From Salinigranum salinum (GTDB lineage: Archaea > Halobacteriota > Halobacteria > Halobacteriales > Haloferacaceae): a stretch of DNA of 64,000 bases. The stretch is from contig NZ_VTOJ01000001.1 of assembly GCF_009176545.1 (NCBI RefSeq), positions 186,001 through 250,000 of the forward strand, in the 5' to 3' direction. Numbering within the stretch: the first letter of the stretch is position 1; every line of letters begins with the position of its first letter. This document shows positions 34,529 through 43,848 of this stretch, in pieces. The notes under the pieces were generated by a model, which was given only the letters and a program-made list of their open reading frames with translations, made no database searches and was not told where the DNA came from. A program made the translations under genes and the position numbers.

Positions 34529-36724
34529 TCAGGGCCGTGGCGGGTCGCCGTCGTAGGCGTCGTGATCGGTGAAGAAGTTCAGCATCGCGAACTTCACCTT
34601 CTCGGGTGTGACGTCGACGAACTCCGTCCGTTCCTCGGTGGGGAACGAGCTACGGACGCCGTAACGCCCCATGTCGCGGCTCTCGCGCGTGTACCGCCGG
34701 TCGAGGAGGAGTCGGACGCCGAAGTCGTCGGGCGACCGGATGACCCGACCGAGCGCCTGCCGCGTCTTCCGAACGGTGGGGATCTCGACGCCGTAGCGCC
34801 AGCCGGCCTCCGTTTCGGAGTAGGCGCGGTCGTATGCGTCCTGGACAGCCTCCATCCGCTCGGAGAGGTGGGGGTAGGGAACGCCGACGACCGCGACCGT
34901 CCGGGCGTCGTCGTCGTCGAAGCTCACCCCTTCGGCGAGGGTTCCCCACAGCGACGTGAAGAGCGCGCCGTCGTCGCTGGCGACGAGCTTCCGTCTGATC
35001 GCCTCGGTGTCGACGTCGGAGCCGTCGAGCCAGAGGTCGGTGTCGACCTGCCCGCGAAGCCGCTCGTAGTACCGCTCGGCCTCGGCGTACGAGGGGAAGA
35101 ACGCGAGGGTGTTGCCGGGGGTGAACCGCAGCACGTCCGCGAGGGTGTCGGCGACGACCCGCTGGGTCTCGGGGTTGCCACGCTCGGAACTGAACAGCGG
35201 AGGGACGTCGACGGCGAGCGTCCGCCGGTTGGCCTCCGGGTACGCGAGCCCGTACGCCATCGTCTCGGGGTCGTCGAGGCCGAGGACGCCCTGTGTCACG
35301 TCGAACGGGCGGAGCGTCGCGCTCATCAGGACGGTCGCCGACACCTCCGAGAACAGCTCCGCCGTCACCGCCCGCGGGATGCAGGTGTACAGCTCCGCGC
35401 GGCCGTACACCTCGTCGGTGCCGCCGTCCCGCCGAACCGAGCACATCGGGTGCTGTCCGAAGTCGCCGCCCTCGTCCATCCACGCCGAGACGAACGCCGC
35501 CGCGGTCAGCGTCTGACACTCCCGGCGCGAGGTGGTCTCGCCACGTCTGTACGCCTCCTCGTACGCCTCGTCCAGCGACTCGCCCACCTGGTGCGCGAGG
35601 TCGAGTTCCGTCGCGATCCCGCTCCCCTCGTAGCGGTCCAGAAACCGAAGCGTCAGGTCGTCCCGGCGGTCGGCGTTCGCGATCGACAGGTCGTACCAGT
35701 TCTCGCCGACCTGCTCTCGTTCGCCGAACGCCAGCGTCTCCTCGTACGTCTCACGGAGCGCGTCGTAAAACGCGCGGAGGACGTTCTCGGCCGCCACCGC
35801 GCGGGAGTCGTCGGCCTCCTCGAGTTCCGACAGCGCCGACGCGAGCGTGTTCTCCGTCAGCGTCCGCGTCGCGTGGTCCCTGGCGGCGGATTCGACGTTG
35901 TGCGCCTCGTCGAACACCGTGATGACGTCCCCGGGGTCGCGGCCGAGCCACCGGAAGAACTGCTCTCTGATGAGCGGATCGAGGAGGTGGTGGTAGTTGC
36001 AGACGACAAGGTCGACCCCTTCCATCCCCTCTTTCAGGAGTTCGTAGCCGCACAGCCCCTCCCGGTCGGCGTGATCGTAGATCTCCCGCGGCGTCCGGAC
36101 GTCGTCGAACAGCCACGAGAAGAACGCCCCCGTGTCGCGGGTCAGGTTCGCCCGGTAGTGGTCGCAGACGTTCCCGCTCTCGAACGACTGGCGCTCCGCC
36201 TCGAGCGTCTCGATCTCGTCGGTCACCGCCCCGTACGCGTCGCTCGCGGCCGCGCTCTCGCCACCTTCGCCCCCGTCGCGCATCTCGTCGAGCAGCGCGT
36301 CCGCCTGCTCGCGGAGTTCGTCGATCTCCGCTTCGGTTTCGACCAGTTCCCGCGTCGTGTCCCGGAGGGTCTGACACTCCCGGTAGTCGACGTCGATGTG
36401 ACACATCGACGCCTTCCCCTGGAAGACGACCGCGCGGATCGGCTCTTCGCGGGTGATGGCCCGGGCGTCGGCGACGAACTGGCGCATCTGCTGGTGGACG
36501 TTCGTCGTGATGACGACCGTCTTGTCCTCCTGGCGGGCGTGTTCGAGCGCCGGCACCAGCGCCGACAGCGTCTTGCCCGTCCCCGGTGCGCCCTCGAAGA
36601 GGACGTCGCGTTCCTCGTCGAGGGCTTCGGCGATCCGCGCCATCGCCTCCGCCTGGTTCGGGTAGGGAGCGTCGTACGGGAAGAACCGCCAGTGATCGTC
36701 TGGCGACTCGTTCGAGGCTGCCAC
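34529..36724 (-). CDS. XPD/Rad3-like superfamily 2 DNA helicase
   Basis: 731 aa. Walker A GAPGTGKT (45-52), DEAH box (272-275), motif VLMSATLRP, and the C-terminal RQALGRVIRSPDDFGVRLLLDRRY motif VI region (quoted parts: ALGRVIRSPDDFGVRLLLD). Cys108, Cys117, Cys187 and Cys225 lie between motifs Ia and II and are the likely 4Fe-4S ligands of the XPD/DinG group; spacing is wide because of an acidic insertion (about 130-180). It unwinds 5'-3' in repair by family knowledge. An ORB-like sequence lies just upstream (36792-36814). Confidence 0.92.
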   Translation of the reverse strand: MAASNESPDDHWRFFPYDAPYPNQAEAMARIAEALDEERDVLFEGAPGTGKTLSALVPALEHARQEDKTVVITTNVHQQMRQFVADARAITREEPIRAVVFQGKASMCHIDVDYRECQTLRDTTRELVETEAEIDELREQADALLDEMRDGGEGGESAAASDAYGAVTDEIETLEAERQSFESGNVCDHYRANLTRDTGAFFSWLFDDVRTPREIYDHADREGLCGYELLKEGMEGVDLVVCNYHHLLDPLIREQFFRWLGRDPGDVITVFDEAHNVESAARDHATRTLTENTLASALSELEEADDSRAVAAENVLRAFYDALRETYEETLAFGEREQVGENWYDLSIANADRRDDLTLRFLDRYEGSGIATELDLAHQVGESLDEAYEEAYRRGETTSRRECQTLTAAAFVSAWMDEGGDFGQHPMCSVRRDGGTDEVYGRAELYTCIPRAVTAELFSEVSATVLMSATLRPFDVTQGVLGLDDPETMAYGLAYPEANRRTLAVDVPPLFSSERGNPETQRVVADTLADVLRFTPGNTLAFFPSYAEAERYYERLRGQVDTDLWLDGSDVDTEAIRRKLVASDDGALFTSLWGTLAEGVSFDDDDARTVAVVGVPYPHLSERMEAVQDAYDRAYSETEAGWRYGVEIPTVRKTRQALGRVIRSPDDFGVRLLLDRRYTRESRDMGRYGVRSSFPTEERTEFVDVTPEKVKFAMLNFFTDHDAYDGDPPRP

Positions 36725-36791
36725 ACCCGCTCTCGCGTCCCGATGGGCAAAAAACGCTCGCCACTAAGTCGTGGTACCACACGACAGGCAC

Positions 36792-36814
36792 ACCCCTCCG
36801 TTTCCGCTGGAAAC
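36792..36814 (+). repeat. Single ORB-like box
   Basis: The sequence acccctccgtttccgctgga (then aac) matches the oriC box core (accccttcgtttcgactggaac) at most positions. It lies upstream of the Rad3-like helicase promoter, in the spacer to a small membrane gene. Confidence 0.5.
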
Positions 36815-36870
36815 CGCCTCCCGTCGTCGAGCGGTCAGCACCGTGTCGATGCTCGCACTCGCCCGGCCAC

Positions 36871-37008
36871 CTACGTACCGAGCAGTCCGATGACGACCAG
36901 CAGCACGCAGAACCCGACGAAGAGGGCGACGCCCCAGAGGAACAGGCGGCGGACGAGCGGCGGGAACACCTCCAGTTCGACCGGGAGCGGGAGACTGTTG
37001 GAGTCCAC
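36871..37008 (-). CDS. 45-aa single-span membrane protein
   Basis: GTG start at 37008: (M)DSNSLPLPVELEVFPPL, then a hydrophobic helix (LFLWGVALFVGFCVLLVVIG) and end LLGT. The PVELEVFPPLVRRLFLWG block looks like a conserved small haloarchaeal membrane family. It lies between the helicase and a larger membrane protein on the same strand. Function unknown. Confidence 0.6.
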   Translation of the reverse strand: MDSNSLPLPVELEVFPPLVRRLFLWGVALFVGFCVLLVVIGLLGT

Positions 37009-37114
37009 ACTGGCCCTGTGTCCCGGAGCGGTACGTGTCCTGGGACCACGCTCGCGAACCGGTCGTGTTCCCCGGCTCGGGCGAGCAACCAGGGCCAGGG
37101 TACCGGTAGTCCGC

Positions 37115-37816
37115 TTACCGGCGGTCCGTCCCTCGACCTCGCTGCAGGCGCGACCAGCCCCAGCCGACGAGCGCGAGGGCGGTGAACGTCGCCCCCGCCG
37201 ACGCGGTCCAGACGGCACCCGTCGGCGCGGTGTGTGCGAGGAGGAGGCCCGCGGCCGGTGCGACCGTCCCCAGCAGGGTCGCGGCGCGCCACCCGGTCCG
37301 TCCCGCGAGCGCCGTCCCGACCGTCGCGCCGGCGAGCGCCAGCACCCCGAGCGGGAGGCCGGCGACGAACGCGACGAGGAGCGTCGCCGGGGGGAGGCCG
37401 TCCCCGAGAACGACCACGAGCGGCGGTCCGAGCGCCACGAGGGTAGCCGCCGCCCCGCTCGTGGCGTGGAACCGGACCGCCGCCGCGACCGACGCGGGGT
37501 CGATCGCGGGGTCGCCGTCGGCACCCACGCGACCGCTGGCGATCCCGACACCGCCCGGGAGGAGCAGGCCGACGTAGATCGATCCGACGGCACCGGCGGC
37601 GACCCCGAAGACCAGCGGTGCGTGGAGGGTGACGAACGCGACCGCGGGGGTGGTGCCGAAGGCCGCGGCGGTCGCTTCGACCGCCCGGCGGGACGTGGTC
37701 GTCAGCACGCCGAGATCCGCGACGACGGCGGCCGAGAGGGCAGTGACGAGGGCACCGAGCCCGACAGTTCCGAGGTGGAGGCGTCGACGGAGGGCAGTGT
37801 CCGCGAGGACTGACAT
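37115..37816 (-). CDS. Polytopic membrane protein of unknown function
   Basis: 233 aa with about seven hydrophobic segments rich in Ala, Val, Leu and Gly (for example LGTVGLGALVTALSAAVV, FGVAAGAVGSIYVGLLL, LLVAFVAGLPLGVLALAGA). No charged catalytic residues or transporter motif stand out. ATG 37816 is preceded by a 24-bp tandem repeat region. Not assigned. Confidence 0.65.
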   Translation of the reverse strand: MSVLADTALRRRLHLGTVGLGALVTALSAAVVADLGVLTTTSRRAVEATAAAFGTTPAVAFVTLHAPLVFGVAAGAVGSIYVGLLLPGGVGIASGRVGADGDPAIDPASVAAAVRFHATSGAAATLVALGPPLVVVLGDGLPPATLLVAFVAGLPLGVLALAGATVGTALAGRTGWRAATLLGTVAPAAGLLLAHTAPTGAVWTASAGATFTALALVGWGWSRLQRGRGTDRR

Positions 37817-37866
37817 GCCCCGACGTTCGGTGAGTGTCTACTCAGGTGTTGTGGTCTTCCCGTCGT

Positions 37867-37962
37867 CGGTGCGTTCTCGCTCCTCGTGATCGGTGCGTTC
37901 TCGCTCCTCGTGATCGGTGCGTTCTCGCTCCTCGTGATCGGTGCGTTCTCGCTCCTCGTGAT
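37867..37962. repeat. Four tandem copies of a 24-bp unit
   Basis: Perfect head-to-tail copies of cggtgcgttctcgctcctcg plus tgat at 37867-37890, 37891-37914, 37915-37938 and 37939-37962, followed by a partial fifth. As 24 is a multiple of 3, all frames repeat; on the minus strand it reads as the octapeptide DHEERERT x4 in an open frame (37838-38089). It lies in the divergent spacer between a membrane protein gene and the cyclase gene. Coding status is uncertain. Confidence 0.9.
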
Positions 37963-38031
37963 CGGTGTTCCCTGCGACTTCGGCGGCTCGCGCGAACCCG
38001 GATTGATTACGGTCGGCCTCGATGGCCCGGT

Positions 38032-38700
38032 ATGAGCGACTGGATCGACCTGACGCAGCCGCTCGACGAGACCTGTCCGACCCGGCCACCCGGGAGACCG
38101 GCCCCGGAGTTCGAGCAGTTCGCGTCGGTGGACGAGGACGGCTTCAACGCCACGCGACTCCACCTCGACACCCACTGCGGCACGCACATGGACGCCCCGA
38201 CGCACTTTCTCTCCCCTGAGGAAGCCCGGACCATCGACGACGTGGGCGTCGACGAGATGCTCACGGAGGGCGTCGTGTTGAACGTCCGCGACCAGCCCCC
38301 GGCGACGGCGCTCTCCGTCGAGCGACTCCGCGAGGAAGCCGACCGTCGCGACCTCCAGTCGGGCGACTTCGTGCTCCTCGACTTCGGCAACCCGCCCGCG
38401 CCGACCGACCGCTACGTCCACGAGTACGCCTACCCCTCCGTCGAGGCCGCGGAGTATCTGGTCGACCGGGGGGTCGCCTGCGTCGCCACGGACGCGCTCG
38501 GCGTCGACGCGCCGGGAGCCACCATCGAGGAACACGCCGTCCACCGGACGCTCCTGCCGGCGGACGTCCGGATCGTCGAGGGGGTCGCCAACCTCGCCGC
38601 CGTCCCGGCCGGCCGCGTCGACGTCGTCTGCACCCCGATCCCGTACGCCGGGCGCGACGGCTCGCAGGTGCGGCTGCTGGTGCGTCCACGCGAAGAGTGA
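38032..38700 (+). CDS. Cyclase family protein (kynurenine formamidase-like)
   Basis: 222 aa from ATG 38032 (MSDWIDLTQPLDETCPTRPP). The metal-binding signature HxGTHxDxPxH is present as HCGTHMDAPTH (about residues 46-56). FVLLDFG, the GVACVATDALGVDAPG stretch and a late ACTPIPY-like VVCTPIPYAG complete the fold. The family contains arylformamidases and isatin hydrolases; the substrate is not evident. The open frame upstream runs through the tandem repeat but is not part of the protein. Confidence 0.85.
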   Translation: MSDWIDLTQPLDETCPTRPPGRPAPEFEQFASVDEDGFNATRLHLDTHCGTHMDAPTHFLSPEEARTIDDVGVDEMLTEGVVLNVRDQPPATALSVERLREEADRRDLQSGDFVLLDFGNPPAPTDRYVHEYAYPSVEAAEYLVDRGVACVATDALGVDAPGATIEEHAVHRTLLPADVRIVEGVANLAAVPAGRVDVVCTPIPYAGRDGSQVRLLVRPREE

Positions 38701-38859
38701 ACACGACGGGACCGATCGAGAACGACGGGACCGACCGATACACCGAGCACGACGGGAGCTGGTGTCTCACGCCCGGTTTCCTCCCGCGAACGATCGGCTC
38801 CGGGATCACGGGGATCGGCCTCGAGAACGTGCCCGTGACGGGGCGTGCGTGTCAGCCGA

Positions 38860-39762
38860 TCAGTCGTCGAGCAGTTCGACCAGCAGCCCGTTCTGGGCGT
38901 GCAGTCGGTTCTCCGCCTGGTCCCAGACCATCGCCCGGTCCGATTCGACGACGTCGTCGGTGATCTCCTCGCCGCGGTGGGCGGGCAGACAGTGCATCAC
39001 CTTGGTCTCCGGCGTCGCGTGTGCCAGGAGGTCGTCGTTCACCTGGTAGCCGTCGAACGCCGCGAGCTTCTCCTCGCGTTCGTCCTCCTGGCCCATGCTG
39101 ACGAAGACGTCGGTGTAGACGACGTCGGCGTCGGCGACCGCCGCCTCCGGCGTGGCGGCGACCACGGGTGCCGAGCCGAGTTCCGCCGCCCGGTCGAGCA
39201 CCGACTCGCTCATCCCGTACCCCTCGGGCGTGGCGACGACGAGGTCGATCCCGACGAGCGCACAGCCGAGGACGAACGACTGGCCGACGTTGTTGCCGTC
39301 GCCGACCCACGCCACACGGACGTCGTCGAAGCCGAACGTCTCGCGAATTGTGAGGAGGTCGGCGAGCGTCTGACACGGGTGGGCGTCGTCGGTCAGCCCG
39401 TTGATGACGGGGACGTCGGCGTACGCGGCGAGTTCCTCGGCGTCGGCGTGGTCGAACAGCCGGGCCATGATCCCGTCGACGTACCGCGACAGCGCCCGCG
39501 ACGTGTCCTTGATCGGCTCGCCGTGTCCGAGGTGGATGTCCTCGGGGCCGAGGAAGATGGCGTGCCCGCCCAGCTGCGTCATCCCCGTCTCGAACGAGAC
39601 CCGCGTCCGCGTCGAGGGCTTCTCGAAGATCATCCCCAGCGTCTTTCTCGGGAGGCGCGTGTCGTCCGCGCCGGTCTTGAGTGCCGACGCGCGGTCCAGT
39701 ACGGTGTGGACGTCGTCGACCGAGAGGTCGTCGATGTCGAGCAGGTGCGTGGTCGAGAGCAT
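38860..39762 (-). CDS. argF: Ornithine carbamoyltransferase
   Basis: 300 aa. Carbamoyl-phosphate site EKPSTRTRVSFE (about 52-63), ornithine-site DWPTxxH equivalent as LTDDAHPCQTLADLLT, MGQ loop SMGQEDE and the C-terminal MHCLPAHRGEEI with the catalytic Cys. Length is slightly shorter than bacterial enzymes but complete. It is last in the arginine operon, 2 bp after argE, converting ornithine to citrulline. Confidence 0.95.
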   Translation of the reverse strand: MLSTTHLLDIDDLSVDDVHTVLDRASALKTGADDTRLPRKTLGMIFEKPSTRTRVSFETGMTQLGGHAIFLGPEDIHLGHGEPIKDTSRALSRYVDGIMARLFDHADAEELAAYADVPVINGLTDDAHPCQTLADLLTIRETFGFDDVRVAWVGDGNNVGQSFVLGCALVGIDLVVATPEGYGMSESVLDRAAELGSAPVVAATPEAAVADADVVYTDVFVSMGQEDEREEKLAAFDGYQVNDDLLAHATPETKVMHCLPAHRGEEITDDVVESDRAMVWDQAENRLHAQNGLLVELLDD

Positions 39763-39764
39763 TC

Positions 39765-40814
39765 TCACTCCTCCGTCAGGCGCTCCGCGACGTCGATCAG
39801 CACCTCGACCGACGTGTCGAACTCCCCCAGTGGGAGGTGTTCGTCCGGTGCGTGGTCGAGGTCGGAGTCGCCCGGTCCGTACGTCACCATCGGGCAGTCC
39901 CACGCGTCGGCGTAGAGGTTCATGTCGCTCGTCCCCGTCTTGCGGAGCAACCGGGGCGAGCCGCCGACGTTGCGGATGGCGACGCGGAACGCGCGTGCGA
40001 CCTCGGTGCGCGGCGACTCCATCACGGGTGGGATGGGTTTCTCCCAGTGGACCGTCCCCTCGACGAGTTTGGAGTCGGCGAGTTCGCGGAGTTCGTCGGC
40101 AGAGAGCGCCGGCGGAATGCGGAACTGCACCTCCATCGTCGCCTCGACGGAGAGGCCGTCCGCACCGAGACCGCCGTCGAAGCCGACCGGTTTGGTCGTG
40201 ACCTGTTCGAAGATGGGTCGCCACTCGTCGGCCTCGAAGGCGCTCTCGACCGTGCGCCACCAGTCCATCGCCTCCTCGATGGCGTTCATGTCCGGCCGCG
40301 AGGAGTGACCCGACTCGGAGGTGGCGACGTACGTCCCGTCGAGGAAGCCCCGGTAGCCGAGCGTGATTCCCTCCCAGCCCGACGGCTCGCCGTTCACGAC
40401 GGCCCCGGGTGCGTCGCGGTCCTCGCAGAGGAAGCGCGCCCCGGCGGAGGTGGTCTCCTCCTCGACGACGCCCGCGAACGACACGCCCGTCTCGACCGCG
40501 GCGGCGGCCATCGCCGCCAGCGGCCCCGTGGCGTCGACGCTTCCGCGGCCCCACAGCTCCCCGTCTTTCACCTCGACCGGGATGTTCCCCGGGACGGTGT
40601 CGATGTGCGACGTCAGCAGGACTGAATCGTCCGCCGGCGCGCGCACGTTACCCACCTCGTCGACGAACACCTCGCGGTCGTGGGCCTCGAAGAACTCGAC
40701 GAGGCGCGCCGCGGCCGCCGCCTCGTCGCCCGACGGCGACGGCGTCGAGACGAGGTCGACCAGGAGTTCTCGTGCCTCATCCGCTATCCGCTTCCGGTGT
40801 GTGTTGGTGCTCAT
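39765..40814 (-). CDS. argE: [LysW]-ornithine/lysine hydrolase
   Basis: 349 aa from ATG 40814. M20-family metallopeptidase: LLTSHIDTVPG (metal His/Asp), GRGSVDATGPLAAM, the catalytic/metal pair VVEEETTSAG, DAPGAVVNGEPSGW, and C-terminal GTSDMNLYADAWDCP with YGPGDSDLDHAPDE. It releases ornithine from the LysW carrier (LysK/ArgE type). The start overlaps argD stop by ATGA; the stop is 2 bp before argF. Confidence 0.9.
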   Translation of the reverse strand: MSTNTHRKRIADEARELLVDLVSTPSPSGDEAAAAARLVEFFEAHDREVFVDEVGNVRAPADDSVLLTSHIDTVPGNIPVEVKDGELWGRGSVDATGPLAAMAAAAVETGVSFAGVVEEETTSAGARFLCEDRDAPGAVVNGEPSGWEGITLGYRGFLDGTYVATSESGHSSRPDMNAIEEAMDWWRTVESAFEADEWRPIFEQVTTKPVGFDGGLGADGLSVEATMEVQFRIPPALSADELRELADSKLVEGTVHWEKPIPPVMESPRTEVARAFRVAIRNVGGSPRLLRKTGTSDMNLYADAWDCPMVTYGPGDSDLDHAPDEHLPLGEFDTSVEVLIDVAERLTEE

Positions 40815-41959
40815 GTCATCACCTCTACGAGTGCCTCGACCAGCCGGTCGGCGTGCGTCTCGTCGATCGTGAGCGGGGGGAGGAGTCTGAGGACCGTCCG
40901 GCCCGCCGGGAGTGCGAGGATCCCCTCGTTCAGCGCGAGATCTCTCAGCAGGCGGTTCGACCCCCGCTTGACCTCGATGCCGATCATCAGGCCGAGTCCA
41001 CGAACCTCCCGGATGGGGAGGTCGTGTTCCTCGGTCGCTTCCTCGATCTCGGCCCGGAGGTATTCGCCGACTCGTGCGGCGTTCCCGGGTACGTCTTCCT
41101 CGACGATGGTGTCGAGCGTCGCGTTCGCCGCCGCACAGACGACGGGCCCCCCGCTGAACGTCGAGCCGTGTTCGGGGTCGGCGTCGGCGATCCAGTCCGC
41201 ACAGAGCGTCGCGCCGAGCGGCAGGCCGTTCGCGATCCCCTTCGCCGTGGTGAGCATGTCGGGGACGACGCCGGCACCCTCGCAGGCCCACAGGGTTCCG
41301 GTGCGGCCGACGCCGGTCTGGATCTCGTCGAAGACGAGCGCCGCACCTGCTTCTTCTGTCGCCTCGCGTGCCGTCCGCAGGTACTCCGCCGGGGCGGGGT
41401 GGATGCCACCCTCGCCCTGGACGGGTTCGAGGAACACCGCGGCGGTCTCGTCGTCGACCGCCGCCTCGAGCTCCTCGCTGTCGCCGTAGTTCACGAACTC
41501 GATCCCACCGGCGAGCGGCTCGAACGGTTTCTTGTACTTGTCCTTCCACGTCATCGCCAGCGCACCCATCGTCCGCCCGTGGAACCCCCGACGAGTAGCG
41601 ACGATCTTCGATCGGCCCGTCGCGTTGCGGGCGAACTTCATCGCCGCCTCGTTCGCTTCCGTGCCCGAATTACAGAGCCAGACCTTGTCCAGCGACCGAT
41701 TCTCGTCGGCGGGTCCGAGCGCCGCGAGCTTCTCGTACAGCTCCGTGCGCACGGAGTTCGGGTACGACGCCTGGACGTAGATCAGGTCGGCGACCTGTTG
41801 CTGGACCGCCTCGGTCACCCGCGGGTGGCCGTGGCCGAGTGCCGCCACGGCGTACGACGCGCCGAAGTCCAGATACTCGGTGCCGTCGTCGGTGTACAGG
41901 TACGGTCCCTCGCCGCGTTCGATCCGGATCGGCTTCTCGGAGAAGACGAAGCCGCTCAC
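40811..41959 (-). CDS. argD: [LysW]-glutamate-semialdehyde/acetylornithine aminotransferase
   Basis: 382 aa from GTG 41959, overlapping argB's stop (GTGA). PLP class III enzyme: CNSGTEANEAAMKFAR, RRGFHGRTMGAL, VFDEIQTGVGRTG, and the PLP lysine in MLTTAKGIANGLPLGA. It transaminates LysW-bound glutamate semialdehyde. The upstream open frame in the same phase is antisense-like and excluded. It works with ArgX, ArgB and ArgC in the carrier-protein pathway. Confidence 0.92.
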   Translation of the reverse strand: MSGFVFSEKPIRIERGEGPYLYTDDGTEYLDFGASYAVAALGHGHPRVTEAVQQQVADLIYVQASYPNSVRTELYEKLAALGPADENRSLDKVWLCNSGTEANEAAMKFARNATGRSKIVATRRGFHGRTMGALAMTWKDKYKKPFEPLAGGIEFVNYGDSEELEAAVDDETAAVFLEPVQGEGGIHPAPAEYLRTAREATEEAGAALVFDEIQTGVGRTGTLWACEGAGVVPDMLTTAKGIANGLPLGATLCADWIADADPEHGSTFSGGPVVCAAANATLDTIVEEDVPGNAARVGEYLRAEIEEATEEHDLPIREVRGLGLMIGIEVKRGSNRLLRDLALNEGILALPAGRTVLRLLPPLTIDETHADRLVEALVEVMT

Positions 41960-42810
41960 GTTTCCGTCCCCCCTGCTGCGTCGGTCGTCTCCGGCTCGAT
42001 CGCGCTCCGCTGGATGTGGGTGCCGCCGCCGTCGAGCGCCGACGTGACGGGCCGGTCGGCGTTCGCGCTCGCGACGATCACTTCCCCGGCACCGCCGTCG
42101 AGCGCCTCCTCCGCGGCCATGACCTTCTTGCCCATGAACCCCTCGGCGGCGGCTTCGAGCGCCGCCCACTCCTCGGCGGTTTCGACCCGCGAGATGAGCG
42201 TCGCGGCGTCGTCGGGATCGGCGTAGACCCCCTCGACGTCGGTGAGGAGGACGAGCGTCGCGTCGAGCGCGCCCGCGACGGCCGCGGCGGCGCGGTCGGC
42301 GTCGGTGTTGACGGGTGTGCCGTCGTCACCGAGCATCGGTGGGCCGGTGACCGGTGTGTAGCCGTTCGACAGCAGCAACTCGAGCAGCGCCGTGTCGACC
42401 GCGTCGATCCGTCCGGAGTGTTCGCCGCGCTTGATCTTCTTCTTGCCGTCTTCGAGCACTCTGACCGCAGACTTGCGGGGCCCAGTGAGGAGGCCGCCGT
42501 CGACGCCGGAGAGCCCGAGCGCGTCGACGCCCTGTGCGCGCAGGCCGGCGACGAGGTCGGTGTTTACCCCCGACATCGCCATCGTGAACACCTCCATCGT
42601 CTCGGCGTCCGTGAACCGTCCCGTCACCCCCTCGGGCGTGTCGACGTAGGTGGGCTCGATACCCATGCGTTCGAGCGTCTCGTCGACCTTCGTCGAGCCG
42701 CCGTGGACGACGACCACGTCGTCGCCCGCCGCGACCAGCGAGGCGATGTCCGCCAGCGCCCCCTCGGGGTTCACGGCGCGTGCGCCGCCGATCTTGACGA
42801 CGGTCGTCAT
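41956..42810 (-). CDS. argB: [LysW]-glutamate/aminoadipate kinase
   Basis: 284 aa. Amino-acid kinase fold: VVKIGGARAVNPEG at the N-terminus, VVVVHGGSTKVDETL, LVLLTDVEGVYADPD and the C-terminal GKKVMAAEEALDGGAGEVIV. It phosphorylates the LysW-bound glutamate. Its ATG overlaps argC's stop (ATGA) and its stop overlaps argD's GTG. Confidence 0.93.
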   Translation of the reverse strand: MTTVVKIGGARAVNPEGALADIASLVAAGDDVVVVHGGSTKVDETLERMGIEPTYVDTPEGVTGRFTDAETMEVFTMAMSGVNTDLVAGLRAQGVDALGLSGVDGGLLTGPRKSAVRVLEDGKKKIKRGEHSGRIDAVDTALLELLLSNGYTPVTGPPMLGDDGTPVNTDADRAAAAVAGALDATLVLLTDVEGVYADPDDAATLISRVETAEEWAALEAAAEGFMGKKVMAAEEALDGGAGEVIVASANADRPVTSALDGGGTHIQRSAIEPETTDAAGGTET

Positions 42811-43847
42811 CAGGGTGCCCCCACGGGGTGGAACCCCGTCGCGTCCAGTCCCGCCGTCTCCTCGAACCCGAGGGCGACGTTCGCGCCGTGGATCGCCTGT
42901 CCGGCCGACCCCTTCATCATGTTGTCGATGGCCGAGAACACCACGAGCCGTCGATTTTTGGGATCGAGTTCGAAGCCGACCTCGGCCATGTTCGTCCCGG
43001 CGACGACCTTCGGCTCGGGGTAGCGGTAGACGCCACCCCCGCCCGCGACCGTGCGCACGAACGGTTCGTCGGCGTACGATGCCCGATAGGCCTCCCAGAG
43101 GTCGCTCTTCGAGACCGGTGACGAGGGGAAGACGTGGCAGGTCGCCGAGGCCCCGCGGACCATGTCGACCGCGTGGGCGGTGAACGAAACGGAGAGTCCG
43201 AGGAACTCCTCGATCTCGGCCTCGTGACGGTGGCCCGTGGGCGCGTACGGCCTGACGATCCCCGACCGCTCGACGTGTGAGGAGGCGTCGCCGCCGCCCG
43301 CACCGCCCTCCGAGGAGCCGACCTTCACGTCGACGACGACCTGCTCGTCGCCCGCCATGATTCCCGCGTCGAACAGCGGCTTCAGTCCCAGCAGGGTGGC
43401 GGTGGCGTTACAGCCACCGGACGCGAGCAGGTCCGCCCCGGGGAGGTTCTCGCGGTTGAGCTCGGGCAGCGCGTACTCCGCCCGGTCGAGGTACTCGGGG
43501 CAGACGTGCCCGTCGTACCACTCGTCGTACTGCTGTTCGGTCGACAGTCTGAAATCGGCCGAGAGGTCGACGACCGTCTCCGCACTGTCGAAGAACGCGT
43601 CGATCTGCTGCATCGAGACGCCGTGGGGCGTCGCGGCGAACAGCACGTCCACGCTCTCGAGGTCCTCCGGCGACGAAAAGCGGAGATCCAGTTCCCGCAG
43701 GTTGGGGTGGACCCTGCCCACGGTCTTGCGGTCGTACGAGCGACTGGTCGCCTGTACCACCTCGAACTCGGGATGCTGTGTGAGGAGTCGGAGCAGTTCG
43801 CCGCCGGTGAACCCCGAGCCGCCGACGACGCTGGCGCGCAGTGTCAT
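42810..43847 (-). CDS. argC: [LysW]-glutamyl/aminoadipyl phosphate reductase
   Basis: 345 aa. NAD(P) loop VVGGSGFTGGELLRLL at the N-terminus and the catalytic Cys in ASGGCNATATLLGL; substrate-binding region KVGSSEGGAGG and a C-terminal MKGSAGQAIHGANVALGFEE. It reduces the acyl phosphate made by ArgB. It overlaps argB by one base and lies 1 bp after argX. Confidence 0.94.
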   Translation of the reverse strand: MTLRASVVGGSGFTGGELLRLLTQHPEFEVVQATSRSYDRKTVGRVHPNLRELDLRFSSPEDLESVDVLFAATPHGVSMQQIDAFFDSAETVVDLSADFRLSTEQQYDEWYDGHVCPEYLDRAEYALPELNRENLPGADLLASGGCNATATLLGLKPLFDAGIMAGDEQVVVDVKVGSSEGGAGGGDASSHVERSGIVRPYAPTGHRHEAEIEEFLGLSVSFTAHAVDMVRGASATCHVFPSSPVSKSDLWEAYRASYADEPFVRTVAGGGGVYRYPEPKVVAGTNMAEVGFELDPKNRRLVVFSAIDNMMKGSAGQAIHGANVALGFEETAGLDATGFHPVGAP

Positions 43848-43848
43848 C

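Noticed and set aside
34562-37813. Very long open frame opposite the helicase and membrane genes
   Set aside because: It is the antisense of real genes in GC-rich DNA; it has Arg/Val/Asp-rich composition without motifs, while the minus strand encodes a complete XPD-type helicase.
37867-37962. Possible CRISPR-like repeat
   Set aside because: Four identical 24-bp units without spacers are a simple tandem repeat.
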